Assembly (NCBI GenBank): GCA_030615435.1
Contig: JAUWZH010000189.1
Span: 1 to 5,332, forward strand
Direction: 5' to 3'
DNA: 5,332 nucleotides
Origin: Candidatus Brocadiaceae bacterium
GTDB lineage: Bacteria; Planctomycetota; Brocadiia; SM23-32
Shown here: piece after piece, positions 1 through 5,332 of the stretch
Numbering within the stretch: position 1 is the first letter of the stretch
Layout of the letters: each line of letters begins with the position of its first letter
Made by a program: the position numbers and the translations under genes
Notes under the pieces: model-generated
The model's input: only the letters and a program-made list of their open reading frames with translations
Databases searched by the model: none
What the model was told of the DNA's origin: nothing

Positions 1-934
1 TTCGGAATGCCTCGTCAACCAGCTCGTCGGCCTTGGCCCGCGCGAACTCCAGGCAGCCCAGCCGCTCGTATAGGGAGATGACCCACCGGACATCCGCATC
101 CGTGGTGCCCGGACGATCCTTGCGAATGATCTCGAGCAGTCGCCGTCTGTCATCCGCCGACGCCTCCGAGAGGGCATGCGCGTAGAGGACGCTCGGCTTG
201 CCCTCGCGGATGTCGTTGCCCAGCACACCGCCGCGGCCTTTGCCGCGAGTCAGGTCAATCACATCGTCGCGCACCTGGAAAGCAGGCCCTATGCTGCCGC
301 CGAGCTTGCGAATTTCCAGCAGGGCCCCCTCGTCCAGCCCGGCCATGATCCCTCCGCCCACCATGCCCAGCGCCAGGTAGGCTCCGGTCTTCAGCGTCAC
401 CATCGCGAGGTACTGCTCGACGGTAAGGGTCTCGCGCCCCCGGGCGTTCACGTCCAGGGCCTGTCCCTGACAGGTGCGTTCGAGGGCGTCAGTGAATGCG
501 GCAACGAGCCGCAGGCGCGTGTCGGGCTCGACCGGGCTGCGCAGGACCGCCGTGTAGGCGCGGCCCAGCATGTAATCACCGACATTGACGGCATTCTCCG
601 CCCCGAACTCGACCCACACGCTCGGCGCGTCTCGCCGCACCCTGTCCCTGTCCATCAGGTCGTCATGGATCAGGAGCATGTTGTGGAGGACCTCGATGGC
701 GGCAGCGAAATAAAGGGCTCGCTCCGGGTCGCCGCCGAACTCCTCACAGCACAGCAGGCACAGGGCGGGGCGAACACGCTTGCCGCCGGCGCGCATGTGG
801 TGCCAGAAAGCGGCCGAGAGATGGTCTTCGCGGTTGGGCGGGAACAACTCTTCCAGAATAGGCTCGATGCGCTGTCCCGCCGCAGCCAGCTCCTCGGCAA
901 ACCCATCAGATGTTTCGTTCTTCTCGAGAGGCAT
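1..934 (-). CDS. trans-polyprenyl diphosphate synthase (partial, C-terminus beyond window)
   Basis: Isoprenoid chain-elongating enzyme that condenses isopentenyl diphosphate onto an allylic diphosphate in the cytosol. 311 codons are visible, and the frame is still open at base 1. Visible family marks are GGKRVRP at 50-56 (diphosphate binding), the first aspartate-rich motif HDDLMD with D91, D92 and D95, the second motif QVRDDVID with D223, D224 and D227, and GKPS at 245-248. The residues 4 and 5 before the first motif are L87 and M86, not aromatic, which argues for a C20 or longer product rather than farnesyl diphosphate. That is inference, since chain length cannot be read reliably. The ATG is fixed by an in-frame TAG at 953-955 with no other start between. 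A Shine-Dalgarno-like AGGGGAG (948-954) sits 13 nt upstream, rather far. The gene reads away from the tRNA and has its own promoter. Could be a geranylgeranyl or longer polyprenyl synthase. Confidence 0.95.
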   Translation of the reverse strand, partial: MPLEKNETSDGFAEELAAAGQRIEPILEELFPPNREDHLSAAFWHHMRAGGKRVRPALCLLCCEEFGGDPERALYFAAAIEVLHNMLLIHDDLMDRDRVRRDAPSVWVEFGAENAVNVGDYMLGRAYTAVLRSPVEPDTRLRLVAAFTDALERTCQGQALDVNARGRETLTVEQYLAMVTLKTGAYLALGMVGGGIMAGLDEGALLEIRKLGGSIGPAFQVRDDVIDLTRGKGRGGVLGNDIREGKPSVLYAHALSEASADDRRRLLEIIRKDRPGTTDADVRWVISLYERLGCLEFARAKADELVDEAFR

Positions 935-1365
935 GGGGTGCGGTATTCTCCCCTATGGCCACGCACGCGATGAAAGAGCCCCGCATCGAGGCATCCTTCC
1001 TGTCTATCGTACCAAGCCCGCCCCCGTTGTCAACGACGAGTGTCCGCCTGACATCGGAGCCACAGAGGGAACACCCCCCCCGGCCCCGACCGGGAAGATG
1101 CTGCGTGGTGCCCGAACCACACCGTCCTGGCAGTCGCCGCGGCTCGGCCGATCCGCGGCCGCCTTGGCCTCCGGCACGGTCTCTCCCATCGGGAACGACA
1201 GCCCTGCGGCTCCCACCATTGAGGCGTCTGCGGGCAGATGTCCAACGCTTCGCCTTCTCCCGCAGAGCCATCCCGGCCGCACGTGTTTCCTTCGATCCTC
1301 AGGCGCAGGCGCGAACCTCTTTGCCGCGGGTCGGGACTGTGTCCTGACAGAGAAACTGCGGGAAG
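935..1365. other. Non-coding GC-rich spacer between polyprenyl synthase and tRNA-Ser
   Basis: Apart from the promoter at 1006-1033 I see no gene here. Long open frames exist on both strands, but their translations are low-complexity (rich in P, R, S, G), show no family motif, and run through the tRNA or antisense to the synthase, as expected by chance in GC-rich DNA. The stretch contains a run of eight C at 1074-1081 and a 7-bp GC-only inverted repeat (1136-1142 with 1153-1159, 10-nt loop) without a T-tract. No RNA gene was recognised. Confidence 0.6.
1006..1033 (-). promoter_or_regulatory. Probable sigma70 promoter of the polyprenyl synthase gene
   Basis: On the minus strand a perfect -35 TTGACA (1028-1033) is followed after 16 bp by TACGAT (1006-1011), which matches 4 of 6 bases of the -10 consensus. 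Transcription would start near 999, giving a leader of about 65 nt before the ATG at 934. Position and orientation fit the only minus-strand gene downstream. Called from pattern only. Confidence 0.6.
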
Positions 1366-1394
1366 TTGACGGGTCGCGGCCCCGGCGATACGAT
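1366..1394 (+). promoter_or_regulatory. Probable sigma70 promoter of tRNA-Ser
   Basis: TTGACG (1366-1371, 5 of 6 bases of the -35 consensus), a 17-bp spacer, then TACGAT (1389-1394). The predicted start near 1401 leaves a leader of about 9 nt before the mature tRNA at 1410, a normal arrangement for a single tRNA gene. The -10 is identical to that proposed for the polyprenyl synthase promoter on the opposite strand. Confidence 0.7.
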
Positions 1395-1409
1395 TTACTG
1401 CTGTGGCTC

Positions 1410-2125
<716 letters not shown>

Positions 2126-2430
2126 CCTCTGATGCGCATCCTCGAGGCCGAGCGGGGTCGGGGCAGGGCAAGGGAGAAGCAGAAACAGAAGCTGCGCAGC
2201 CTCGTGTGCGCAGCGTGAAGTGAAGGTGAGCGAGGGGGCGCAAGAGCTCAGAGGGGCAAGTGTGTCTGGGGGCGCCACGAGAGCGCCTCGAAGAGGCCGC
2301 CACGGCCCATGCGTGCCGTTGAGGGGCGCAGCTCGAGCCCCTTTGGCAGCGATCGTGCGGCCAGGCCGGAGGATCGCCTCACCCCGAGCGTCCCAACAGG
2401 CCCACAACGTAAATGCCTTTTCATGGAAAA
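2126..2430. other. Unrecognised, probably decayed DNA between integrase relic and operon promoter
   Basis: The minus-strand frame of the integrase stays open from 2125 back to 2491, but its roughly 120 residues there carry no motif I recognise and are rich in P, A and R. Other frames on both strands are equally featureless. Position suggests that this DNA once held the integrase N-terminal and core-binding regions or other parts of the element. Nothing in the sequence proves this. Confidence 0.4.
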
Positions 2431-2435
2431 AGCGC

Positions 2436-2478
2436 TTGACATCGATGGCAACTAATCGATGGCAACTAGTGGTATGCT
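2436..2478 (+). promoter_or_regulatory. Promoter of the HTH-REC/STAS/cheR/MCP operon with a duplicated spacer
   Basis: A perfect -35 TTGACA (2436-2441) and a -10 TATGCT (2473-2478, 4 of 6 consensus bases) with the extended -10 motif TGG at 2470-2472 lie upstream of the plus-strand operon. The spacer is 31 bp, too long for a sigma70 promoter, but it contains a perfect 14-bp tandem duplication. Removing one copy leaves exactly 17 bp. As it stands, activity would have to depend on the extended -10 or an activator. Expected start near 2485, leader about 80 nt to the ATG at 2567. Confidence 0.55.
2441..2468 (+). repeat. Perfect 14-bp tandem duplication in the promoter spacer
   Basis: ATCGATGGCAACTA occurs twice head to tail, at 2441-2454 and 2455-2468, with no mismatch. 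Its first base is the last base of the -35 hexamer. Perfect identity suggests a recent slippage event or selection to keep both copies. Confidence 0.95.
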
Positions 2479-2516
2479 CAACTAAGCTCAACTAATCTCA
2501 ACCGACCTCGACGCCG
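2477..2516 (+). repeat. Degenerate 10-bp direct repeats over the -10 and start region
   Basis: CTCAACTAAG (2477-2486) and CTCAACTAAT (2487-2496) differ at one base. CTCAACCGAC (2497-2506) and CTCGACGCCG (2507-2516) are decayed copies. The core CAACTA also ends each 14-bp repeat upstream, so it occurs at 2449, 2463, 2479 and 2489, with CAACCG at 2499. The 10-bp period places successive copies on one face of the helix, as for a cooperative operator. No known binding site was recognised. Confidence 0.7.
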
Positions 2517-2548
2517 CCGTCCCGGGCTCTGTGTGCGGTTCAGACGTC

Positions 2549-2557
2549 AGGGAGAGG
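2549..2557 (+). promoter_or_regulatory. Ribosome binding site deciding the HTH-REC start
   Basis: AGGGAGAGG ends 9 nt before the ATG at 2567. The in-frame GTG at 2531 has no comparable purine-rich site ahead of it, so the ATG is preferred. Confidence 0.75.
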
Positions 2558-2566
2558 AATGCCCGT

Positions 2567-3127
2567 ATGGCATACGAGGATCGGGCTCTTAATGCGCGGC
2601 AAGCTGCGGAATTCTTGGGCGCGCATGTGGAGACGATACGACGCTTGGCACGAAAGAACAAGATCCCCGCGTACAAAGTGGGGAGGGACTGGCGCTTCAA
2701 CAAGGATGCCTTGCGCCGCTGGGCTCAGAGTCACCACGAGCGTGTCAGGAGCGCGAGCATCCTGGTTGTGGATGATGAGAGGCTCATCCAGGACTTGATG
2801 CGCCGGATATTTGAGGGAGAGGGCTACCGGGTATCCACGGCGTCTGACGGCGCCGAAGCGTTGGAATTCATGCGGCGAGAGACGCCGGACCTGATGCTTC
2901 TGGACTTGAAGATGCCGGGCATGGACGGCCCCACGACCTTGCGGGAGGTTCGTAAGGCGTACGGGGCCCTCCCTGTGATAATCATCACCGGCTATGCCGA
3001 TAGTGATCTGATGACGGAGATTCTCCCGTATTCTCCGGTCCTGATGCTGGCGAAGCCCGTGGGGACGGAGCAGCTGCTCGAAGCCGTCCGGTTGGTTCTG
3101 AGCGGGTCGAGATCAAGCGCCACGTAG
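2567..3127 (+). CDS. Response regulator with N-terminal excisionase-type helix-turn-helix and C-terminal receiver domain
   Basis: 186-residue cytosolic protein with two domains. Residues 8-56 (from LNARQAAEFLG to WAQSH) form an excisionase/MerR-like winged helix of the HTH_17 type, with the typical wing segment IPAYKVGRDWRF. Residues 64-180 form a CheY-like receiver with all key residues: acidic pair D69-D70 in VVDDE, phospho-acceptor D113 in LLDLKMPGMDG, T141 in IIITGYAD and K163 in LAKPV. The order is reversed from common response regulators, which carry the receiver first. The start is the ATG at 2567 because of its Shine-Dalgarno site; an in-frame GTG at 2531 would add 12 residues. It heads the plus-strand gene run, 34 nt before the STAS-like gene. 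I infer a phosphorylation-controlled DNA-binding protein, possibly acting on the repeats upstream. The HTH type is also used by phage excisionases, and the integrase relic is adjacent, but the receiver makes a transcriptional role more likely. Partner kinase unknown. Confidence 0.93.
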   Translation: MAYEDRALNARQAAEFLGAHVETIRRLARKNKIPAYKVGRDWRFNKDALRRWAQSHHERVRSASILVVDDERLIQDLMRRIFEGEGYRVSTASDGAEALEFMRRETPDLMLLDLKMPGMDGPTTLREVRKAYGALPVIIITGYADSDLMTEILPYSPVLMLAKPVGTEQLLEAVRLVLSGSRSSAT

Positions 3128-3161
3128 GTCCGACTTGGATCGCCGATAAGGAGGAACTGGA

Positions 3162-3392
3162 ATGAGACTTCCGATACTGAGACTCAAAGATATCCTCCGG
3201 ACCTCGATCCAGGTCGATTTGACCGACCAGGATGCCCTCGATTTCCAGGGCGACGTGCGGCGCACGGAGGGCATAGAAGCAGCGATGACGCAGTTGGACG
3301 CCAAGTGCACTGTGGAGCAGTCCAACTTGTCGGTGCCTTTTGATGCAGCCCATCGTTCCAGGGCGTCGCTCCCGTTTTCAGTGGCTTTGTGA
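3162..3392 (+). CDS. Truncated STAS-domain protein, RsbS-like N-terminus (possibly broken)
   Basis: Predicted 76-residue product with a strong start: AAGGAGG (3148-3154) lies 7 nt before the ATG. The first 32 residues (MRLPILRLKDIL, SIQVDLTDQDALDFQGDV) look like the beginning of RsbS-type STAS proteins, anti-sigma antagonists of the stressosome and related partner-switching systems. The rest does not continue as a STAS fold. The usual DISALxxVDS segment with the phosphorylated serine is absent, and residues 33-76 (ending SLPFSVAL) match nothing I recognise. Family members are usually near 110-120 residues. The other two forward frames show no missing half: one stops within 12 codons and the other carries no STAS motif. 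I infer an internal or terminal deletion that joined the STAS start to unrelated sequence, so the product may be non-functional. It could instead be a small adapter. It lies between the HTH-REC gene (34 nt) and cheR (15 nt). Confidence 0.65.
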   Translation: MRLPILRLKDILRTSIQVDLTDQDALDFQGDVRRTEGIEAAMTQLDAKCTVEQSNLSVPFDAAHRSRASLPFSVAL

Positions 3393-3407
3393 TTTGGTCA
3401 AAGTGGG

Positions 3408-4229
3408 ATGGGCATGATGGTTGGTGAAGACCTGGACTTTATGGTCCTTCTGAACAGAATACTCAAGGTGAGAGGTTTAGACTGCCGCCAGTACAGGGAC
3501 AAATGCCTCAAACGCAGGATAGCTGTAAGAATGAGAGCAAACAACGTGGCGACGTACCGAGACTACATGCTGGTCTTAAAGAAGAACCCGTCCGAGTATG
3601 ACGAGCTTGTAGATGCTCTCACCATAAACGTATCCAGCTTCTTTCGCGACCGGGGCACATTTGGCGTCATCCAAGATACCGTTCTGCCTCAATTGATCTC
3701 ATCCAAGCAGAAACATAACAAGAAAATAATACGACTCTGGAGTGCGGGCTGTGCCAGTGGAGAAGAGCCCTATTCCCTTGCAATATGCTTACGCGAGCTG
3801 TTGGGCGACAGGATCGAGGATTTCATTATCTCCATCTACGCAACCGATATTGATGAGGGCAGTCTTGACAAGGCCAGATTGGCCGAGTATGACGGCCAAG
3901 CGCTCCGAGGAGTTGAAGAAAAAAGGTTGGGGAGATATTTCACCTATAATGGCAAATATACCGTGAAGAGAGAGGTCAAGGAGCTGGTAAAGTTCAAGCG
4001 TCATGATTTAATATCTGACGAACCACTTATGCATCTCGATGTGATATTGTGTAGAAATGTGGTGATATATTTTTCCAGAGATTCGCAAGAGAAGCTCTTT
4101 CAGAAATTCTGCGATGGACTGAATCCAGGCGGCTACCTGGTCATAGGCAAGACGGAAACGCTCACCAGTCGAGCGAGCAGGATGTTTAGGCCCATTGATC
4201 TTAAAGAACGCGTCTACCAGAAACTGTGA
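3408..4229 (+). CDS. cheR: CheR-type chemoreceptor glutamate methyltransferase
   Basis: SAM-dependent O-methyltransferase that methylates glutamates on chemoreceptor helices for adaptation. The 273 residues match the usual full CheR length. An all-alpha N-terminal domain (about 8-85) ends in TINVSSFFRD (72-81). The Rossmann-type catalytic domain shows the SAM-binding loop WSAGCASGEEPYSLA (111-125), the acidic ATDID (145-149), DVILCRNVVIYF (211-222) and GGYLVIGKTETL (241-252), where classical enzymes have a GHSE-type segment. No TPR or other C-terminal extension is present. ATGs at 3408, 3414 and 3417 are all possible, and none has a strong Shine-Dalgarno site (GTGGG lies close by). Translation may be coupled to the gene ending 15 nt upstream. 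The following chemoreceptor, 15 nt away, is the natural substrate. Local base composition is poorer in GC than upstream (24/60 at 3901-3960), which may reflect separate origin. Confidence 0.96.
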   Translation: MGMMVGEDLDFMVLLNRILKVRGLDCRQYRDKCLKRRIAVRMRANNVATYRDYMLVLKKNPSEYDELVDALTINVSSFFRDRGTFGVIQDTVLPQLISSKQKHNKKIIRLWSAGCASGEEPYSLAICLRELLGDRIEDFIISIYATDIDEGSLDKARLAEYDGQALRGVEEKRLGRYFTYNGKYTVKREVKELVKFKRHDLISDEPLMHLDVILCRNVVIYFSRDSQEKLFQKFCDGLNPGGYLVIGKTETLTSRASRMFRPIDLKERVYQKL

Positions 4230-4244
4230 AAGGAGGCGGCTGAG

Positions 4245-5332
4245 ATGGCAGCTAAAACTGAGGCGAAGGCGGCGAGGACAAACGCATACGCCAACAGGCA
4301 GTTGGACAAGTTATTCGGGGCCATGGAGGCGTTGAGGAAGGGCGATTTAACAATTCGCCTTGAGAAGGAAAAAGCTGACAGATACGGCGAGTTGGCGGAT
4401 TGTTATAACAGCATGGTCGACACCCTCAACGTATTTGCGGGTGAGGTGACCCGCGTTGCCCGAGAGGTCGGCACGGAAGGGAAGCTCGGCGGCCAGGCGG
4501 AGGTGCCCGGAGCGGCCGGGAGCTGGAAGGACCTGACGGACAGGGTGAACCAGATGGCTTCCAACCTGACCGATCAGGTCAGGAACATTGCTGCTGTCTG
4601 CAGCGCCGTTGCCAACGGGGACCTGAGTGAGAAGATAACCGTTGAGGCGAGCGGCGAGATAGCGGAGCTCAAAGAGACCCTCAACAGCATGGTCGACACC
4701 CTCTATGCAATCATCAGCGATACGAACAGCGTGATGGCCAGCGTGGGCGAGGGCGATCTGACCAGAAAGATTGAAGCGGAGGCAGAGGGAAGCTTCAGGA
4801 ACATGCTGGACACCATAAACAGCGCGTTAGACGACCTCGCTGCCGTTGTCAAACAAGCGAAGGATGCGGCTGAGCGCGTTACAGCGACAGCGCAGGGCTT
4901 CTCCAGCACCACCCAGGGAATAAATGCCTCTACGATTGAGATTGCGACCACGGTGGCAAAAATATCTGAGGGGGCCAGCGCTCAGGCACAAAATGTGGAG
5001 CAAACATCCAAGACAATGGTCGAGATAAGGGCGTTGGGAGAACAAGTATCAGCCAAGGCTCAAGCCGGGAGCGAAACAAGTGCGGCGACGCTGGAGATGG
5101 CGCGAGAAGCCAGCGAAGCGGTTGAGGAAACCACCACGAAGATGCGGGCGGCTGGCCAGGTCTCGAGTGAGGCAGCAGCCTCCGTTCGAGACTTGAGCGC
5201 AAAGTCGCAGCAGATTGGTGAGATCATCACCGTTATTACCGGCATCGCCAACCAGACCAACCTCCTGTCACTGAATGCTGCCATAGAAGCTGCTAGGGCA
5301 GGGGAGGCCGGGCGAGGTTTTGCGGTCGTAGC
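4245..5332 (+). CDS. Soluble methyl-accepting chemotaxis protein with tandem HAMP units (partial, C-terminus beyond window)
   Basis: Chemoreceptor signalling protein; 362 codons are visible and the frame runs off the right edge. The start is firm: AAAGGAGG (4229-4236) lies 8 nt before the ATG. There is no signal peptide, membrane segment or periplasmic domain, so it should be cytoplasmic. Residues about 18-201 hold four HAMP-like units with period 45-47: GDL or GKL at 33, 79, 125 and 170, and the second-helix asparagine at 55, 102, 147 and 192 (NSMVDTL, NQMASNL, NSMVDTL, NSALDDL). From about 203 a heptad-rich coiled coil follows with methylation-type helix sequence (QAQNVEQTSKTM near 247-258). 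The hairpin tip IANQTNLLSLNAAIEAARAG (334-353) and GRGFAVV are canonical CheA/CheW contact sequence. The returning helix is missing. Such HAMP chains also occur in group III hybrid histidine kinases. What it senses is unknown. Adjacent CheR likely methylates it. Confidence 0.95.
   Translation, partial: MAAKTEAKAARTNAYANRQLDKLFGAMEALRKGDLTIRLEKEKADRYGELADCYNSMVDTLNVFAGEVTRVAREVGTEGKLGGQAEVPGAAGSWKDLTDRVNQMASNLTDQVRNIAAVCSAVANGDLSEKITVEASGEIAELKETLNSMVDTLYAIISDTNSVMASVGEGDLTRKIEAEAEGSFRNMLDTINSALDDLAAVVKQAKDAAERVTATAQGFSSTTQGINASTIEIATTVAKISEGASAQAQNVEQTSKTMVEIRALGEQVSAKAQAGSETSAATLEMAREASEAVEETTTKMRAAGQVSSEAAASVRDLSAKSQQIGEIITVITGIANQTNLLSLNAAIEAARAGEAGRGFAVV
4407..4703 (+). repeat. Identical 21-bp segments 276 bp apart in the HAMP-encoding region
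   Basis: Bases 4407-4427 and 4683-4703 are identical over 21 positions and encode NSMVDTL in HAMP units 1 and 3. The distance of 276 bp equals 92 codons, two HAMP periods. Flanking DNA in the same units has diverged. Confidence 0.9.

Noticed and set aside
176..973. Long plus-strand open frame over the polyprenyl synthase
   Set aside because: It lies antisense to a gene with both aspartate-rich motifs and has no family signature. It is a shadow in GC-rich DNA.
1136..1159. GC-rich inverted repeat as a terminator
   Set aside because: 7-bp stem with a 10-nt loop but no T-tract. Such repeats are expected by chance in DNA this GC-rich.
2220..2495. Plus-strand open frame over the promoter region
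   Set aside because: It is low-complexity, rich in R, A and P, has no motif and runs through the repeats and promoter elements.
2441..2516. CRISPR array
   Set aside because: Repeats are 10-14 bp, directly abutting, with no spacers and no cas genes.
2531..2566. GTG at 2531 as the start of the HTH-REC gene
   Set aside because: No ribosome site precedes it, whereas AGGGAGAGG fits the ATG at 2567, and the added 12 residues lie outside the HTH domain.
3292..3327. Inverted repeat AGTTGGAC/GTCCAACT around the palindrome AGTGCACT, inside the STAS-like gene
   Set aside because: The loop is 20 nt and the repeat lies within a reading frame. A chance 8-bp match is plausible, and there is no second line of evidence.
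2985..3353. Minus-strand open frame over the HTH-REC end and STAS start
   Set aside because: It lies antisense to two better supported genes and has no recognisable motif.

Overview
This window looks like chromosomal DNA from a GC-rich bacterium, most likely a member or relative of the Planctomycetota. That placement is an inference. It rests mainly on the C-terminal domain of a degraded tyrosine recombinase (residues such as SKHRR and RATGTDG), which resembles integrases I associate with planctomycete genomes. GC content is uneven: a 60-base block at 1081-1140 is 44/60 G+C, while one inside cheR at 3901-3960 is 24/60.

Layout. (1) 1-934, minus strand: a trans-polyprenyl diphosphate synthase, cut at its C-terminus by the window edge, with its own promoter at 1006-1033. 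(2) 935-1365: non-coding, GC-rich DNA with no recognisable gene. (3) 1366-1502, plus strand: a sigma70-type promoter and a complete tRNA-Ser(GGA) with encoded CCA. (4) 1503-2125, minus strand: the catalytic C-terminal half of a tyrosine recombinase next to the tRNA 3' end, with a damaged N-terminal half and no stop codon before the tRNA. This is probably the relic of an integrative element that used the tRNA as its attachment site. (5) 2126-2430: unrecognised, probably decayed DNA. (6) 2436-2516: a promoter region full of short direct repeats. (7) 2567 to the window end, plus strand: a compact four-gene run comprising an HTH-receiver fusion regulator, a truncated STAS-like protein, a CheR methyltransferase and a membrane-free chemoreceptor with four HAMP-like units, which is cut by the right edge.

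The four plus-strand genes are separated by only 15-34 nt and are probably one operon. CheR would methylate glutamates on the soluble receptor. The HTH-receiver protein could convert a phosphorylation signal into transcription, possibly of its own operon. The STAS piece suggests an ancestral link to RsbS/stressosome-type partner switching, but it has lost most of its domain. CheA, CheW and CheB are not in the window and could lie to the right.

The most unusual signal is in the operon's promoter. A perfect 14-bp tandem duplication (2441-2468) separates a consensus TTGACA from an extended -10 (TGGTATGCT). With both copies the spacer is 31 bp; with one copy it would be exactly 17 bp, the sigma70 optimum. 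This is either a recent promoter lesion or a slippage-based on/off switch for the chemosensory operon.
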